From contig NW_003142436.1 in assembly GCF_000003605.2 (NCBI RefSeq), positions 1 to 35,652 on the forward strand: a stretch of 35,652 bases of DNA, in the 5' to 3' direction. A program made the translations under genes and the position numbers. The notes beneath the pieces were generated by a model. It had not been told where the DNA came from. It made no database searches and saw only the letters and a list, made by a program, of their open reading frames with translations. Below are positions 10,127-22,905 of the stretch, piece by piece; positions within the stretch are counted from its first letter, which is position 1; every line of letters starts with the position of its first letter. Source of the stretch: Saccoglossus kowalevskii. Its lineage: Eukaryota > Hemichordata > Enteropneusta > Harrimaniidae.

Positions 10127-11806
10127 CTGGCTACACCAAGTACAGACTAAGATTAGAGCTAATATCGTATATTTGTTGTGTTCTGGCTACACCAAGTACA
10201 GGCAATGATTAGAGCTAATATCGTATATTTGTTGTGTTCTGGCTACACCAAGTACAGGCAATGATTAGAGCTAATATCGTATATTTGTTGTGTTCTGGCT
10301 ACACCAAGTACAGGCAAAGATTAGAGCTAATATCGTATATTTGTTGTGTTCTGGCTACACCAAGTACAGGCAAAGATTAGAGCTAATATCGTATATTTGT
10401 TGTGTTCTGGCTACACCAAGTACAGGCAATGATTAGAGTTAATATCGTATATTTGTTGTGTTCTGGCTACACCAAGTACAGGCAATGATTAGAGCTAATA
10501 TCGTATATTTGTTGTGTTCTGGCTACACCAAGTACAGGCAATGATTAGAGTTAATATCGTATATTTGTTGTGTTCTGGCTACATCAAGTACAGGCAATGA
10601 TTAGAGTTAATATCGTATATTTGTTGTGTTTTGGCTACACCAAGTACAGGCAATGATTAGAGCTAATATCGTATATTTGTTGTGTTCTGGCTACACCAAG
10701 TACAGGCAATGATTAGAGCTAATATCGTATATTTGTTGTGTTCTGGCTACACCAAGTACAGGCAAAGATTAGAGCTAATATTGTATATTTGTTGTGTTCT
10801 GGCTACACCAAGTACAGGCAAAGATTAGAGCTAATATCGTATATTTGTTGTGTTCTGGCTACACCAAGTACAGGCAATGATTAGAGTTAATATCGTATAT
10901 TTGTTGTGTTCTGGCTACACCAAGTACAGGCAATGATTAGAGCTAATATTGTATATTTGTTGTGTTCTGGCTACACCAAGTACAGGCAATGATTAGAGCT
11001 AATATCGTATATTTGTTGTGTTCTGGCTACACCAAGTACAGGCAATGATTAGAGCTAATATCGTATATTTGTTGTGTTCTGGCTACACCAAGTACAGACT
11101 AAGATTAGAGCTAATATCGTATATTTGTTGTGTTCTGGCTACACCAAGTACAGGCAATGATTAGAGTTAATATCGTATATTTGTTGTGTTCTGGCTACAC
11201 TAAGTACAGGCAAAGATTAGAGCTAATATTGTATATTTGTTGTGTTCTGGCTACACCAAGTACAGGCAATGATTAGAGCTAATATCGTATATTTGTTGTG
11301 TTCTGGCTACACCAAGTACAGACTAAGATTAGAGTTAATATCGTATATTTGTTGTGTTCTGGCTACACCAAGTACAGGCAATGATTAGAGCTAATATCGT
11401 ATATTTGTTGTGTTCTGGCTACACTAAGTATAGGCAATGATTAGAGCTAATATCGTATATTTGTTGTGTTCTGGCTACACCAAGTACAGACTAAGATTAG
11501 AGTTAATATCGTATATTTGTTGTGTTCTGGCTACACTAAGTACAGGCAAAGATTAGAGCTAATATCGTATATTTGTTGTGTTCTGGCTACACCAAGTACA
11601 GGCAAAGATTAGAGCTAATATCGTATATTTGTTGTGTTCTGGCTACACCAAGTACAGACTAAGATTAGAGCTAATATCGTATATTTGTTGTGTTCTGGCT
11701 ACACCAAGTACAGGCAATGATTAGAGCTAATATCGTATATTTGTTGTGTTCTGGCTACACCAAGTACAGGCTAAGATTAGAGCTAATATCGTATATTTGT
11801 TGTGTT
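10127..11806. repeat. Ordinary satellite units, no assigned block
   Basis: About thirty units of types A, B, C and one D with mixed C33/T33. Private point changes seen here include ACATCAAG near 10583, TTTTGGCTAC near 10628 and AGTATAGGC near 11428. I did not place this stretch in a longer duplicated block by eye. It contains no foreign sequence. Confidence 0.8.
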
Positions 11807-12372
11807 CTGGCTACACTAAGTACAGACTAAGATTAGAGTTAATATCGTATATTTGTTGTGTTCTGGCTACACCAAGTACAGGCAATGATTAGAGCTAATA
11901 CATGTATCATATATTTGTTGTGTTCTGGCTACACCAAGTACAGACTAAGATTAGAGCTAATATCGTATATTTGTTGTGTTCTGGCTACACCAAGTACAGG
12001 CAATGATTAGAGCTAATATCGTATATTTGTTGTGTTCTGGCTACACCAAGTACAGGCAATGATTAGAGTTAATATCGTATATTTGTTGTGTTCTGGCTAC
12101 ACCAAGTACAGGCAATGATTAGAGCTAATATCATATATTTGTTGTGTTCTGGCTACACCAAGTACAGACTAAGATTAGAGCTAATATCGTATATTTGTTG
12201 TGTTCTGGCTACACCAAGTACAGGCAAAGATTAGAGCTAATATCGTATATTTGTTGTGTTCTGGCTACACCAAGTACAGGCAATGATTAGAGCTAATATC
12301 GTATATTTGTTGTGTTCTGGCTACACCAAGTACAGGCAAAGATTAGAGCTAATATCGTATATTTGTTGTGTT
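11807..12372. repeat. Partial copy of block 2 with the event 1 insertion
   Basis: Ten units match 2850-3415 in order and in length (566 bp each). They include the T11/T33 type B start and the 62-bp unit at 11863-11924. The match stops where this copy enters the 280-bp tandem duplication. Confidence 0.85.
11863..11924. repeat. 62-bp unit with TA-CATG-TA insertion (event 1, copy 2)
   Basis: The palindrome ATACATGTAT is at 11898-11907, in the same place in the unit as at 2941-2950, and is again followed by the CA form of the CpG. Confidence 0.9.
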
Positions 12373-12652
12373 CTGGCTACACCAAGTACAGGCAATGATT
12401 AGAGCTAATATCATATATTTGTTGTGTTCTGGCTACACCAAGTACAGACTAAGATTAGAGCTAATATCGTATATTTGTTGTGTTCTGGCTACACCAAGTA
12501 CAGGCAAAGATTAGAGCTAATATCGTATATTTGTTGTGTTCTGGCTACACCAAGTACAGGCAATGATTAGAGCTAATATCGTATATTTGTTGTGTTCTGG
12601 CTACACCAAGTACAGGCAAAGATTAGAGCTAATATCGTATATTTGTTGTGTT
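12093..12652. repeat. 280-bp tandem duplication of five units
   Basis: The five-unit order A(CA at the CpG), B, C, A, C at 12093-12372 is repeated at once at 12373-12652. Other copies of this region (3136-3415, 23186-23465, 34990-35269) have it only once. So this is a local duplication after the block was copied, or a loss in the others. Confidence 0.8.
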
Positions 12653-13548
12653 CTGGCTACACCAAGTACAGGCAAAGATTAGAGCTAATATCGTATATTT
12701 GTTGTGTTCTGGCTACACCAAGTACAGGCAATGATTAGAGCTAATATCGTATATTTGTTGTGTTCTGGCTACACCAAGTACAGGCAAAGATTAGAGTTAA
12801 TATCGTATATTTGTTGTGTTCTGGCTACACCAAGTACGGACTAAGATTAGAGCTAATATCGTATATTTGTTGTGTTCTGGCTACACCAAGTACAGGCAAA
12901 GATTAGAGCTAATATCATATATTTGTTGTGTTCTGGCTACACCAAGTACAGGCAATGATTAGAGCTAATATCGTATATTTGTTGTGTTCTGGCTACACCA
13001 AGTACAGACTATGATTAGAGCTAATATTGTATATTTGTTGTGTTCTGGCTACACCAAGTACAGGCAATGATTAGAGCTAATATCGTATATTTGTTGTGTT
13101 CTGGCTACACCAAGTACAGACTAAGATTAGAGCTAATATTGTATATTTGTTGTGTTCTGGCTACACCAAGTACAGGCAATGATTAGAGCTAATATCGTAT
13201 ATTTGTTGTGTTCTGGCTACACCAAGTACAGGCAAAGATTAGAGCTAATATCGTATATTTGTTGTGTTCTGGCTACACCAAGTACAGGCAATGATTAGAG
13301 TTAATATCGTATATTTGTTGTGTTCTGGCTACACCAAGTACAGGCAATGATTAGAGCTAATATCGTATATTTGTTGTGTTCTGGCTACACCAAGTACAGG
13401 CAAAGATTAGAGCTAATATCGTATATTTGTTGTGTTCTGGCTACACCAAGTACAGACTAAGATTAGAGCTAATATTGTATATTTGTTGTGTTCTGTCTAC
13501 ACCAAGTACAGGCAATGATTAGAGCTAATATCGTATATTTGTTGTGTT
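12653..13548. repeat. Duplicated block 6, copy 1 (16 units)
   Basis: Order C, A, C(T33), a B-like unit with TACGGAC (12835-12841), C(CA), A, F(TG), A, B(TG), A, C, A(T33), A, C, B(TG) and an A unit with CTGTCTAC (13493). The same order with all three rare markers (TACGGAC, type F, CTGTCTAC) is at 18819-19714, offset 6166 bp, which is 110 units plus one 6-bp insertion. The left seven units occur a third time at 16181-16572. Confidence 0.87.
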
Positions 13549-15340
13549 CTGGCTACACCAAGTACAGGCAAAGATTAGAGCTAATATCGTATATTTGTTG
13601 TGTTCTGGCTACACCAAGTACAGGCAATGATTAGAGTTAATATCGTATATTTGTTGTGTTCTGGCTACACCAAGTACAGGCAATGATTAGAGCTAATATC
13701 GTATATTTGTTGTGTTCTGGCTACACCAAGTACAGGCAATGATTAGAGCTAATATCGTATATTTGTTGTGTTCTGGCTACACCAAGTACAGGCTAAGATT
13801 AGAGCTAATATCGTATATTTGTTGTGTTCTGGCTACACCAAGTACAGACTAAGATTAGAGCTAATATCGTATATTTGTTGTGTTCTGGCTACACCAAGTA
13901 CAGGCAATGATTAGAGCTAATATCGTATATTTGTTGTGTTCTGGCTACACCAAGTACAGGCAATGATTAGAGCTAATATCGTATATTTGTTGTGTTCTGG
14001 CTACACCAAGTACAGGCTAAGATTAGAGCTAATATCGTATATTTGTTGTGTTCTGGCTACACCAAGTACAGACTAAGATTAGAGCTAATATCGTATATTT
14101 GTTGTGTTCTGGCTACACCAAGTACAGGCAATGATTAGAGCTAATATCGTATATTTGTTGTGTTCTGGCTACACCAAGTACAGGCAAAGATTAGAGCTAA
14201 TATCGTATATTTGTTGTGTTCTGGCTACACCAAGTACAGGCAATGATTAGAGCTAATATCGTATATTTGTTGTGTTCTGGCTACACCAAGTACAGGCAAT
14301 GATTAGAGCTAATATCGTATATTTGTTGTGTTCTGGCTACACCAAGTACAGACTAAGATTAGAGCTAATATTGTATATTTGTTGTGTTCTGGCTACACCA
14401 AGTACAGGCAATGATTAGAGCTAATATCGTATATTTGTTGTGTTCTGGCTACACCAAGTACAGGCAAAGATTAGAGCTAATATCGTATATTTGTTGTGTT
14501 CTGTCTACACCAAGTACAGGCAATGATTAGAGCTAATATCGTATATTTGTTGTGTTCTGGCTACACCAAGTACAGGCAAAGATTAGAGCTAATATCGTAT
14601 ATTTGTTGTGTTCTGGCTACACCAAGTACAGGCAATGATTAGAGTTAATATCGTATATTTGTTGTGTTCTGGCTACACCAAGTACAGGCAATGATTAGAG
14701 TTAATATCGTATATTTGTTGTGTTCTGGCTACACCAAGTACAGACTAAGATTAGAGCTAATATCGTATATTTGTTGTGTTCTGGCTACACCAAGTACAGG
14801 CAAAGATTAGAGCTAATATCGTATATTTGTTGTGTTCTGGCTACACCAAGTACAGGCAATGATTAGAGCTAATATCGTATATTTGTTGTGTTCTGGCTAC
14901 ACCAAGTACAGACTAAGATTAGAGCTAATATTGTATATTTGTTGTGTTCTGGCTACACCAAGTACAGGCAATGATTAGAGCTAATATCGTATATTTGTTG
15001 TGTTCTGGCTACACCAAGTACAGACTAAGATTAGAGCTAATATTGTATATTTGTTGTGTTCTGGCTACACCAAGTACAGGCAATGATTAGAGCTAATATC
15101 GTATATTTGTTGTGTTCTGGCTACACCAAGTACAGGCAAAGATTAGAGCTAATATCGTATATTTGTTGTGTTCTGGCTACACCAAGTACAGACTAAGATT
15201 AGAGCTAATATTGTATATTTGTTGTGTTCTGGCTACACCAAGTACAGGCAATGATTAGAGTTAATATCGTATATTTGTTGTGTTCTGGCTACACCAAGTA
15301 CAGGCAAAGATTAGAGCTAATATCGTATATTTGTTGTGTT
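13549..15340. repeat. Ordinary satellite units, T33-poor
   Basis: Thirty-two units dominated by types A, B, C and D with mostly C33. Short local motifs recur, such as B(TG) then A, near 14341, 14900, 15010 and 15180. One CTGTCTAC unit lies near 14501. No foreign sequence is present. Confidence 0.8.
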
Positions 15341-16068
15341 CTGGCTACACCAAGTACAGGCAATGATTAGAGCTAATATCGTATATTTGTTGTGTTCTGG
15401 CTACACCAAGTACAGGCAATGATTAGAGCTAATATCGTATATTTGTTGTGTTCTGGCTACACCAAGTACAGGCAAAGATTAGAGCTAATATCGTATATTT
15501 GTTGTGTTCTGGCTACACCAAGTACAGACTAAGATTAGAGCTAATATTGTATATTTGTTGTGTTCTGTCTACACCAAGTACAGGCAATGATTAGAGCTAA
15601 TATCGTATATTTGTTGTGTTCTGTCTACACCAAGTACAGGCAATGATTAGAGTTAATATCGTATATTTGTTGTGTTCTGGCTACACCAAGTACAGGCAAT
15701 GATTAGAGTTAATATCATATATTTGTTGTGTTCTGGCTACACCAAGTACAGACTAAGATTAGAGCTAATATCGTATATTTGTTGTGTTCTGGCTACACCA
15801 AGTACAGACTAAGATTAGAGCTAATATCGTATATTTGTTGTGTTCTGGCTACACCAAGTACAGGCAAAGATTAGAGCTAATATCGTATATTTGTTGTGTT
15901 CTGGCTACACCAAGTACAGGCAATGATTAGAGTTAATATCGTATATTTGTTGTGTTCTGGCTACACCAAGTACAGACTAAGATTAGAGCTAATATCGTAT
16001 ATTTGTTGTGTTCTGGCTACACCAAGTACAGACTAAGATTAGAGCTAATATCGTATATTTGTTGTGTT
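15341..16068. repeat. Duplicated block 7, left copy (13 units)
   Basis: Order A, A, C, B(TG), A with CTGTCTAC, A(T33) with CTGTCTAC, A(T33, CA), B, B, C, A(T33), B, B. The identical order is at 29613-30340, 14,272 bp away. That offset equals 255 units minus 8 bp, exactly the sum of the indels located between them. Two consecutive CTGTCTAC units (15565 and 15621) are the diagnostic marker. Confidence 0.87.
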
Positions 16069-16180
16069 CTGGCTACACCAAGTACAGGCAAAGATTAGAG
16101 TTAATATCGTATATTTGTTGTGTTCTGGCTACACCAAGTACAGACTAAGATTAGAGCTAATATCGTATATTTGTTGTGTT

Positions 16181-16572
16181 CTGGCTACACCAAGTACAGG
16201 CAAAGATTAGAGCTAATATCGTATATTTGTTGTGTTCTGGCTACACCAAGTACAGGCAATGATTAGAGCTAATATCGTATATTTGTTGTGTTCTGGCTAC
16301 ACCAAGTACAGGCAAAGATTAGAGTTAATATCGTATATTTGTTGTGTTCTGGCTACACCAAGTACGGACTAAGATTAGAGCTAATATCGTATATTTGTTG
16401 TGTTCTGGCTACACCAAGTACAGGCAAAGATTAGAGCTAATATCATATATTTGTTGTGTTCTGGCTACACCAAGTACAGGCAATGATTAGAGCTAATATC
16501 GTATATTTGTTGTGTTCTGGCTACACCAAGTACAGACTATGATTAGAGCTAATATTGTATATTTGTTGTGTT
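16181..16572. repeat. Block 6, partial copy (7 units)
   Basis: Order C, A, C(T33), TACGGAC unit (16363), C(CA), A, F(TG). This matches the first seven units of 12653-13548 and of 18819-19714. The TACGGAC sites at 12835 and 16363 are exactly 63 units apart. Confidence 0.82.
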
Positions 16573-17356
16573 CTGGCTACACCAAGTACAGGCAAAGATT
16601 AGAGCTAATATCGTATATTTGTTGTGTTCTGGCTACACCAAGTACAGACTAAGATTAGAGCTAATATCGTATATTTGTTGTGTTCTGGCTACACCAAGTA
16701 CAGGCAATGATTAGAGCTAATATCGTATATTTGTTGTGTTCTGGCTACACCAAGTACAGGCTAAGATTAGAGCTAATATCGTATATTTGTTGTGTTCTGG
16801 CTACACTAAGTACAGACTAAGATTAGAGTTAATATCGTATATTTGTTGTGTTCTGGCTACACCAAGTACAGGCAATGATTAGAGCTAATATCATATATTT
16901 GTTGTGTTCTGGCTACACCAAGTACAGACTAAGATTAGAGCTAATATCGTATATTTGTTGTGTTCTGGCTACACCAAGTACAGGCAATGATTAGAGCTAA
17001 TATCGTATATTTGTTGTGTTCTGGCTACACCAAGTACAGACTAAGATTAGAGCTAATATTGTATATTTGTTGTGTTCTGGCTACACTAAGTATAGGCAAA
17101 GATTAGAGCTAATATCGTATATTTGTTGTGTTCTGGCTACACCAAGTACAGACTAAGATTAGAGCTAATATTGTATATTTGTTGTGTTCTGGCTACACTA
17201 AGTACAGGCAAAGATTAGAGCTAATATCGTATATTTGTTGTGTTCTGGCTACACCAAGCACAGGCAAAGATTAGAGCTAATATCGTATATTTGTTGTGTT
17301 CTGGCTACACCAAGTACAGACTAAGATTAGAGCTAATATCGTATATTTGTTGTGTT

Positions 17357-17866
17357 CTGGCTACACCAAGTACAGGCAATGATTAGAGCTAATATCGTAT
17401 ATTTGTTGTGTTCTGGCTACACCAAGTACAGGCAAAGATTAGAGTTAATATCGTATATTTGTTGTGTTCTGGCTACACCAAGTACAGGCAAAGATTAGAG
17501 TTAATATCGTATATTTGTTGTGTTCTGGCTACACTAAGTACAGGCAATGATTAGAGCTAATATCGTATATTTGTTGTGTTCTGGCTACACTAAGTACAGA
17601 CTAAGATTAGAGTTAATATCGTATATTTGTTGTGTTCTGGCTACACCAAGTACAGGCAATGATTAGAGCTAATACATGTATCATATATTTGTTGTGTTCT
17701 GGCTACACCAAGTACAGACTAAGATTAGAGCTAATATCGTATATTTGTTGTGTTCTGGCTACACCAAGTACAGGCAATGATTAGAGCTAATATCGTATAT
17801 TTGTTGTGTTCTGGCTACACCAAGTACAGGCAATGATTAGAGTTAATATCGTATATTTGTTGTGTT
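17357..17866. repeat. Partial copy of block 2 with upstream flank and event 1 insertion
   Basis: Units match 2626-3135 at a constant offset of 14,731 bp: A, C(T33), C(T33), A(T11), B(T11, T33), the 62-bp unit, B, A, A(T33). This copy and the first share flank to the left of the block start, whereas the copies at 11807 and 22906 have a type D unit there instead. Confidence 0.8.
17637..17698. repeat. 62-bp unit with TA-CATG-TA insertion (event 1, copy 3)
   Basis: The palindrome ATACATGTAT is at 17672-17681, followed by the CA form of the CpG, as in the other two copies. Confidence 0.9.
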
Positions 17867-17922
17867 CTGGCTACACCAAGTACAGGCAATGATTAGAGCT
17901 AATATCGTATATTTGTTGTGTT

Positions 17923-18594
17923 CTGGCTACACCAAGTACAGGCAATGATTAGAGTTAATATCGTATATTTGTTGTGTTCTGGCTACACTAAGTACAGGCA
18001 AAGATTAGAGTTAATATCGTATATTTGTTGTGTTCTGGCTACACCAAGTACAGGCAATGATTAGAGTTAATATTGTATATTTGTTGTGTTCTGGCTACAC
18101 CAAGTACAGGCAATGATTAGAGCTAATATCGTATATTTGTTGTGTTCTGGCTACACCAAGTACAGGCAATGATTAGAGTTAATATCGTATATTTGTTGTG
18201 TTCTGGCTACACCAAGTACAGGCAAAGATTAGAGCTAATATCGTATATTTGTTGTGTTCTGGCTACACCAAGTACAGGCAATGATTAGAGCTAATATCGT
18301 ATATTTGTTGTGTTCTGGCTACACCAAGTACAGGCTAAGATTAGAGCTAATATCGTATATTTGTTGTGTTCTGGCTACACCAAGTACAGACTAAGATTAG
18401 AGCTAGTATCGTATATTTGTTGTGTTCTGGCTACACCAAGTACAGGCAATGATTAGAGCTAATATCGTATATTTGTTGTGTTCTGGCTACACCAAGTACA
18501 GACAAAGATTAGAGTTAATATCGTATATTTGTTGTGTTCTGGCTACACCAAGTACAGGCAATGATTAGAGCTAATATCGTATATTTGTTGTGTT
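17923..18594. repeat. Duplicated block 5, copy 2
   Basis: Matches 9455-10126 unit for unit. The GCTAGTATC marker is at 18402 and the rare type E unit starts at 18483. This copy directly follows the partial block 2 copy at 17357-17866, a junction of two blocks that lie far apart elsewhere. Confidence 0.85.
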
Positions 18595-18818
18595 CTGGCT
18601 ACACCAAGTACAGGCAAAGATTAGAGCTAATATCGTATATTTGTTGTGTTCTGGCTACACCAAGTACAGGCAATGATTAGAGCTAATATCGTATATTTGT
18701 TGTGTTCTGGCTACACCAAGTACAGGCAAAGATTAGAGTTAATATCGTATATTTGTTGTGTTCTGGCTACACCAAGTACAGACTAAGATTAGAGCTAATA
18801 TCGTATATTTGTTGTGTT

Positions 18819-19714
18819 CTGGCTACACCAAGTACAGGCAAAGATTAGAGCTAATATCGTATATTTGTTGTGTTCTGGCTACACCAAGTACAGGCAATGA
18901 TTAGAGCTAATATCGTATATTTGTTGTGTTCTGGCTACACCAAGTACAGGCAAAGATTAGAGTTAATATCGTATATTTGTTGTGTTCTGGCTACACCAAG
19001 TACGGACTAAGATTAGAGCTAATATCGTATATTTGTTGTGTTCTGGCTACACCAAGTACAGGCAAAGATTAGAGCTAATATCATATATTTGTTGTGTTCT
19101 GGCTACACCAAGTACAGGCAATGATTAGAGCTAATATCGTATATTTGTTGTGTTCTGGCTACACCAAGTACAGACTATGATTAGAGCTAATATTGTATAT
19201 TTGTTGTGTTCTGGCTACACCAAGTACAGGCAATGATTAGAGCTAATATCGTATATTTGTTGTGTTCTGGCTACACCAAGTACAGACTAAGATTAGAGCT
19301 AATATTGTATATTTGTTGTGTTCTGGCTACACCAAGTACAGGCAATGATTAGAGCTAATATCGTATATTTGTTGTGTTCTGGCTACACCAAGTACAGGCA
19401 AAGATTAGAGCTAATATCGTATATTTGTTGTGTTCTGGCTACACCAAGTACAGGCAATGATTAGAGTTAATATCGTATATTTGTTGTGTTCTGGCTACAC
19501 CAAGTACAGGCAATGATTAGAGCTAATATCGTATATTTGTTGTGTTCTGGCTACACCAAGTACAGGCAAAGATTAGAGCTAATATCGTATATTTGTTGTG
19601 TTCTGGCTACACCAAGTACAGACTAAGATTAGAGCTAATATTGTATATTTGTTGTGTTCTGTCTACACCAAGTACAGGCAATGATTAGAGCTAATATCGT
19701 ATATTTGTTGTGTT
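18819..19714. repeat. Duplicated block 6, copy 2
   Basis: Matches 12653-13548 over sixteen units at a constant 6166-bp offset. The TACGGAC marker is at 19001, type F unit at 19155 and CTGTCTAC unit at 19659. Confidence 0.87.
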
Positions 19715-21505
19715 CTGGCTACACCAAGTACAGGCAATGATTAGAGCTAATATCGTATATTTGTTGTGTTCTGGCTACACCAAGTACAGGCAATGATTAG
19801 AGCTAATATCGTATATTTGTTGTGTTCTGGCTACACCAAGTACAGGCAAAGATTAGAGCTAATATCGTATATTTGTTGTGTTCTGGCTACACCAAGTACA
19901 GACTAAGATTAGAGCTAATATCGTATATTTGTTGTGTTCTGGCTACACCAAGTACAGGCAAAGATTAGAGCTAATATCGTATATTTGTTGTGTTCTGGCT
20001 ACACCAAGTACAGGCAATGATTAGAGCTAATATCGTATATTTGTTGTGTTCTGGCTACACCAAGTACAGGCAATGATTAGAGCTAATATCGTATATTTGT
20101 TGTGTTCTGGCTACACCAAGTACAGGCAAAGATTAGAGTTAATATCGTATATTTGTTGTGTTCTGGCTACACCATGTACAGACTAAGATTAGAGCTAATA
20201 TCGTATATTTGTTGTGTTCTGGCTACACCAAGTACAGGCAAAGATTAGAGCTAATATCGTATATTTGTTGTGTTCTGGCTACACCAAGTACAGGCAATGA
20301 TTAGAGCTAATATCGTATATTTGTTGTGTTCTGGCTACACCAAGTACAGACTAAGATTAGAGCTAATATTGTATATTTGTTGTGTTCTGGCTACACCAAG
20401 TACAGGCAATGATTAGAGCTAATATCGTATATTTGTTGTGTTCTGGCTACACCAAGTACAGACTAAGATTAGAGCTAATATTGTATATTTGTTGTGTTCT
20501 GGCTACACCAAGTACAGGCAAAGATTAGAGCTAATATCGTATATTTGTTGTGTTCTGGCTACACCAAGTACAGGCAATGATTAGAGTTAATATCGTATAT
20601 TTGTTGTGTTCTGGCTACACCAAGTACAGGCAATGATTAGAGCTAATATCGTATATTTGTTGTGTTCTGGCTACACCAAGTACAGGCAATGATTAGAGCT
20701 AATATCGTATATTTGTTGTGTTCTGGCTACACCAAGTACAGACTAAGATTAGAGCTAATATCGTATATTTGTTGTGTTCTGGCTACACCAAGTACAGACT
20801 AAGATTAGAGCTAATATCGTATATTGTTGTGTTCTGGCTACACCAAGTACAGGCAAAGATTAGAGTTAATATCGTATATTTGTTGTGTTCTGGCTACACC
20901 AAGTACAGACTAAGATTAGAGCTAATATCGTATATTTGTTGTGTTCTGGCTACACCAAGTACAGGCAAAGATTAGAGCTAATATCGTATATTTGTTGTGT
21001 TCTGGCTACACCAAGTACAGGCAATGATTAGAGCTAATATCGTATATTTGTTGTGTTCTGGCTACACCAAGTACAGGCAAAGATTAGAGTTAATATCGTA
21101 TATTTGTTGTGTTCTGGCTACACCAAGTACGGACTAAGATTAGAGCTAATATCGTATATTTGTTGTGTTCTGGCTACACCAAGTACAGACTAAGATTAGA
21201 GCTAATATTGTATATTTGTTGTGTTCTGTCTACACCAAGTACAGGCAATGATTAGAGCTAATATCGTATATTTGTTGTGTTCTGGCTACACCAAGTACAG
21301 GCAATGATTAGAGCTAATATCGTATATTTGTTGTGTTCTGGCTACACCAAGTACAGGCAATGATTAGAGCTAATATCGTATATTTGTTGTGTTCTGGCTA
21401 CACCAAGTACAGGCAAAGATTAGAGCTAATATCGTATATTTGTTGTGTTCTGGCTACACCAAGTACAGACTAAGATTAGAGCTAATATCGTATATTTGTT
21501 GTGTT
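19715..21505. repeat. Ordinary satellite units
   Basis: Thirty-two units, mainly A, B and C with C33. Singular changes are CACCATGTAC near 20174, one T missing near 20825 (ATATTGTTG), and a TACGGAC unit near 21128 followed here by B(TG) and CTGTCTAC (about 21228). That order differs from block 6, so this looks like a recombinant of its markers. Confidence 0.75.
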
Positions 21506-22121
21506 CTGGCTACACCAAGTACAGGCAATGATTAGAGCTAATATCGTATATTTGTTGTGTTCTGGCTACACCAAGTACAGACTAAGATTAGAGCTAATAT
21601 CGTATATTTGTTGTGTTCTGGCTACACCAAGTACAGGCAATGATTAGAGTTAATATCGTATATTTGTTGTGTTCTGGCTACACTAAGTACAGGCAATGAA
21701 TAGAGTTAATATCGTATATTTGTTGTGTTCTGGCTACACCAAGTACAGGCAATGATTAGAGCTAATATCGTATATTTGTTGTGTTCTGGCTACACCAAGT
21801 ACAGACTAAGATTAGAGTTAATATCGTATATTTTTTGTGTTCTGGCTACACCAAGTACAGGCAATGATTAGAGTTAATATCGTATATTTGTTGTGTTCTG
21901 GCTACACCAAGTACAGGCAATGATTAGAGTTAATATCGTATATTTGTTGTGTTCTGGCTACACCAAGTACAGGCAATGATTAGAGCTAATATCGTATATT
22001 TGTTGTGTTCTGGCTACACCAAGTACAGGCAATGATTAGAGCTAATATCGTATATTTGTTGTGTTCTGGCTACACTAAGTACAGGCAATGATTAGAGTTA
22101 ATATCGTATATTTGTTGTGTT
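21506..22121. repeat. Duplicated block 8, copy 1 (11 units)
   Basis: Order A, B, A(T33), A(T11, T33) with AATGAATAG (about 21695), A, B(T33) with ATTTTTTGTG (about 21829), A(T33) twice, A, A, A(T11, T33). It matches 31411-32026 at a constant 9905-bp offset, including both private point variants. The copy at 27541-28156 has the same order but neither variant. Confidence 0.87.
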
Positions 22122-22905
22122 CTGGCTACACCAAGTACAGACTAAGATTAGAGTTAATATCGTATATTTGTTGTGTTCTGGCTACACCAAGTACAGGCAA
22201 TGATTAGAGCTAATATCGTATATTTGTTGTGTTCTGGCTACACCAAGTACAGGCAATGATTAGAGTTAATATCGTATATTTGTTGTGTTCTGGCTACACC
22301 AAGTACAGGCAATGATTAGAGTTAATATCGTATATTTGTTGTGTTCTGGCTACACCAAGTACAGGCAATGATTAGAGCTAATATCGTATATTTGTTGTGT
22401 TCTGGCTACACCAAGTACAGGCAAAGATTAGAGCTAATATCGTATATTTGTTGTGTACTGGCTACACCAAGTACAGACTAAGATTAGAGCTAATATTGTA
22501 TATTTGTTGTGTTCTGGCTACACTAAGTACAGGCAAAGATTAGAGCTAATATCGTATATTTGTTGTGTTCTGGCTACACCAAGTACAGACTAAGATTAGA
22601 GCTAATATTGTATATTTGTTGTGTTCTGGCTACACTAAGTACAGGCAAAGATTAGAGCTAATATCGTATATTTGTTGTGTTCTGGCTACACCAAGTACAG
22701 GCAAAGATTAGAGCTAATATCGTATATTTGTTGTGTTCTGGCTACACCAAGTACAGACTAAGATTAGAGCTAATATCGTATATTTGTTGTGTTCTGGCTA
22801 CACCAAGTACAGGCAATGATTAGAGCTAATATCGTATATTTGTTGTGTTCTGGCTACACCAAGTACAGGCTAAGATTAGAGCTAATATCGTATATTTGTT
22901 GTGTT

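Noticed and set aside
20718-20975. Open frame of 85 codons, plus strand
   Set aside because: It is created by the single missing T near 20825 together with units that lack the TGA at positions 24-26. The peptide is only the three-phase translation of the satellite.
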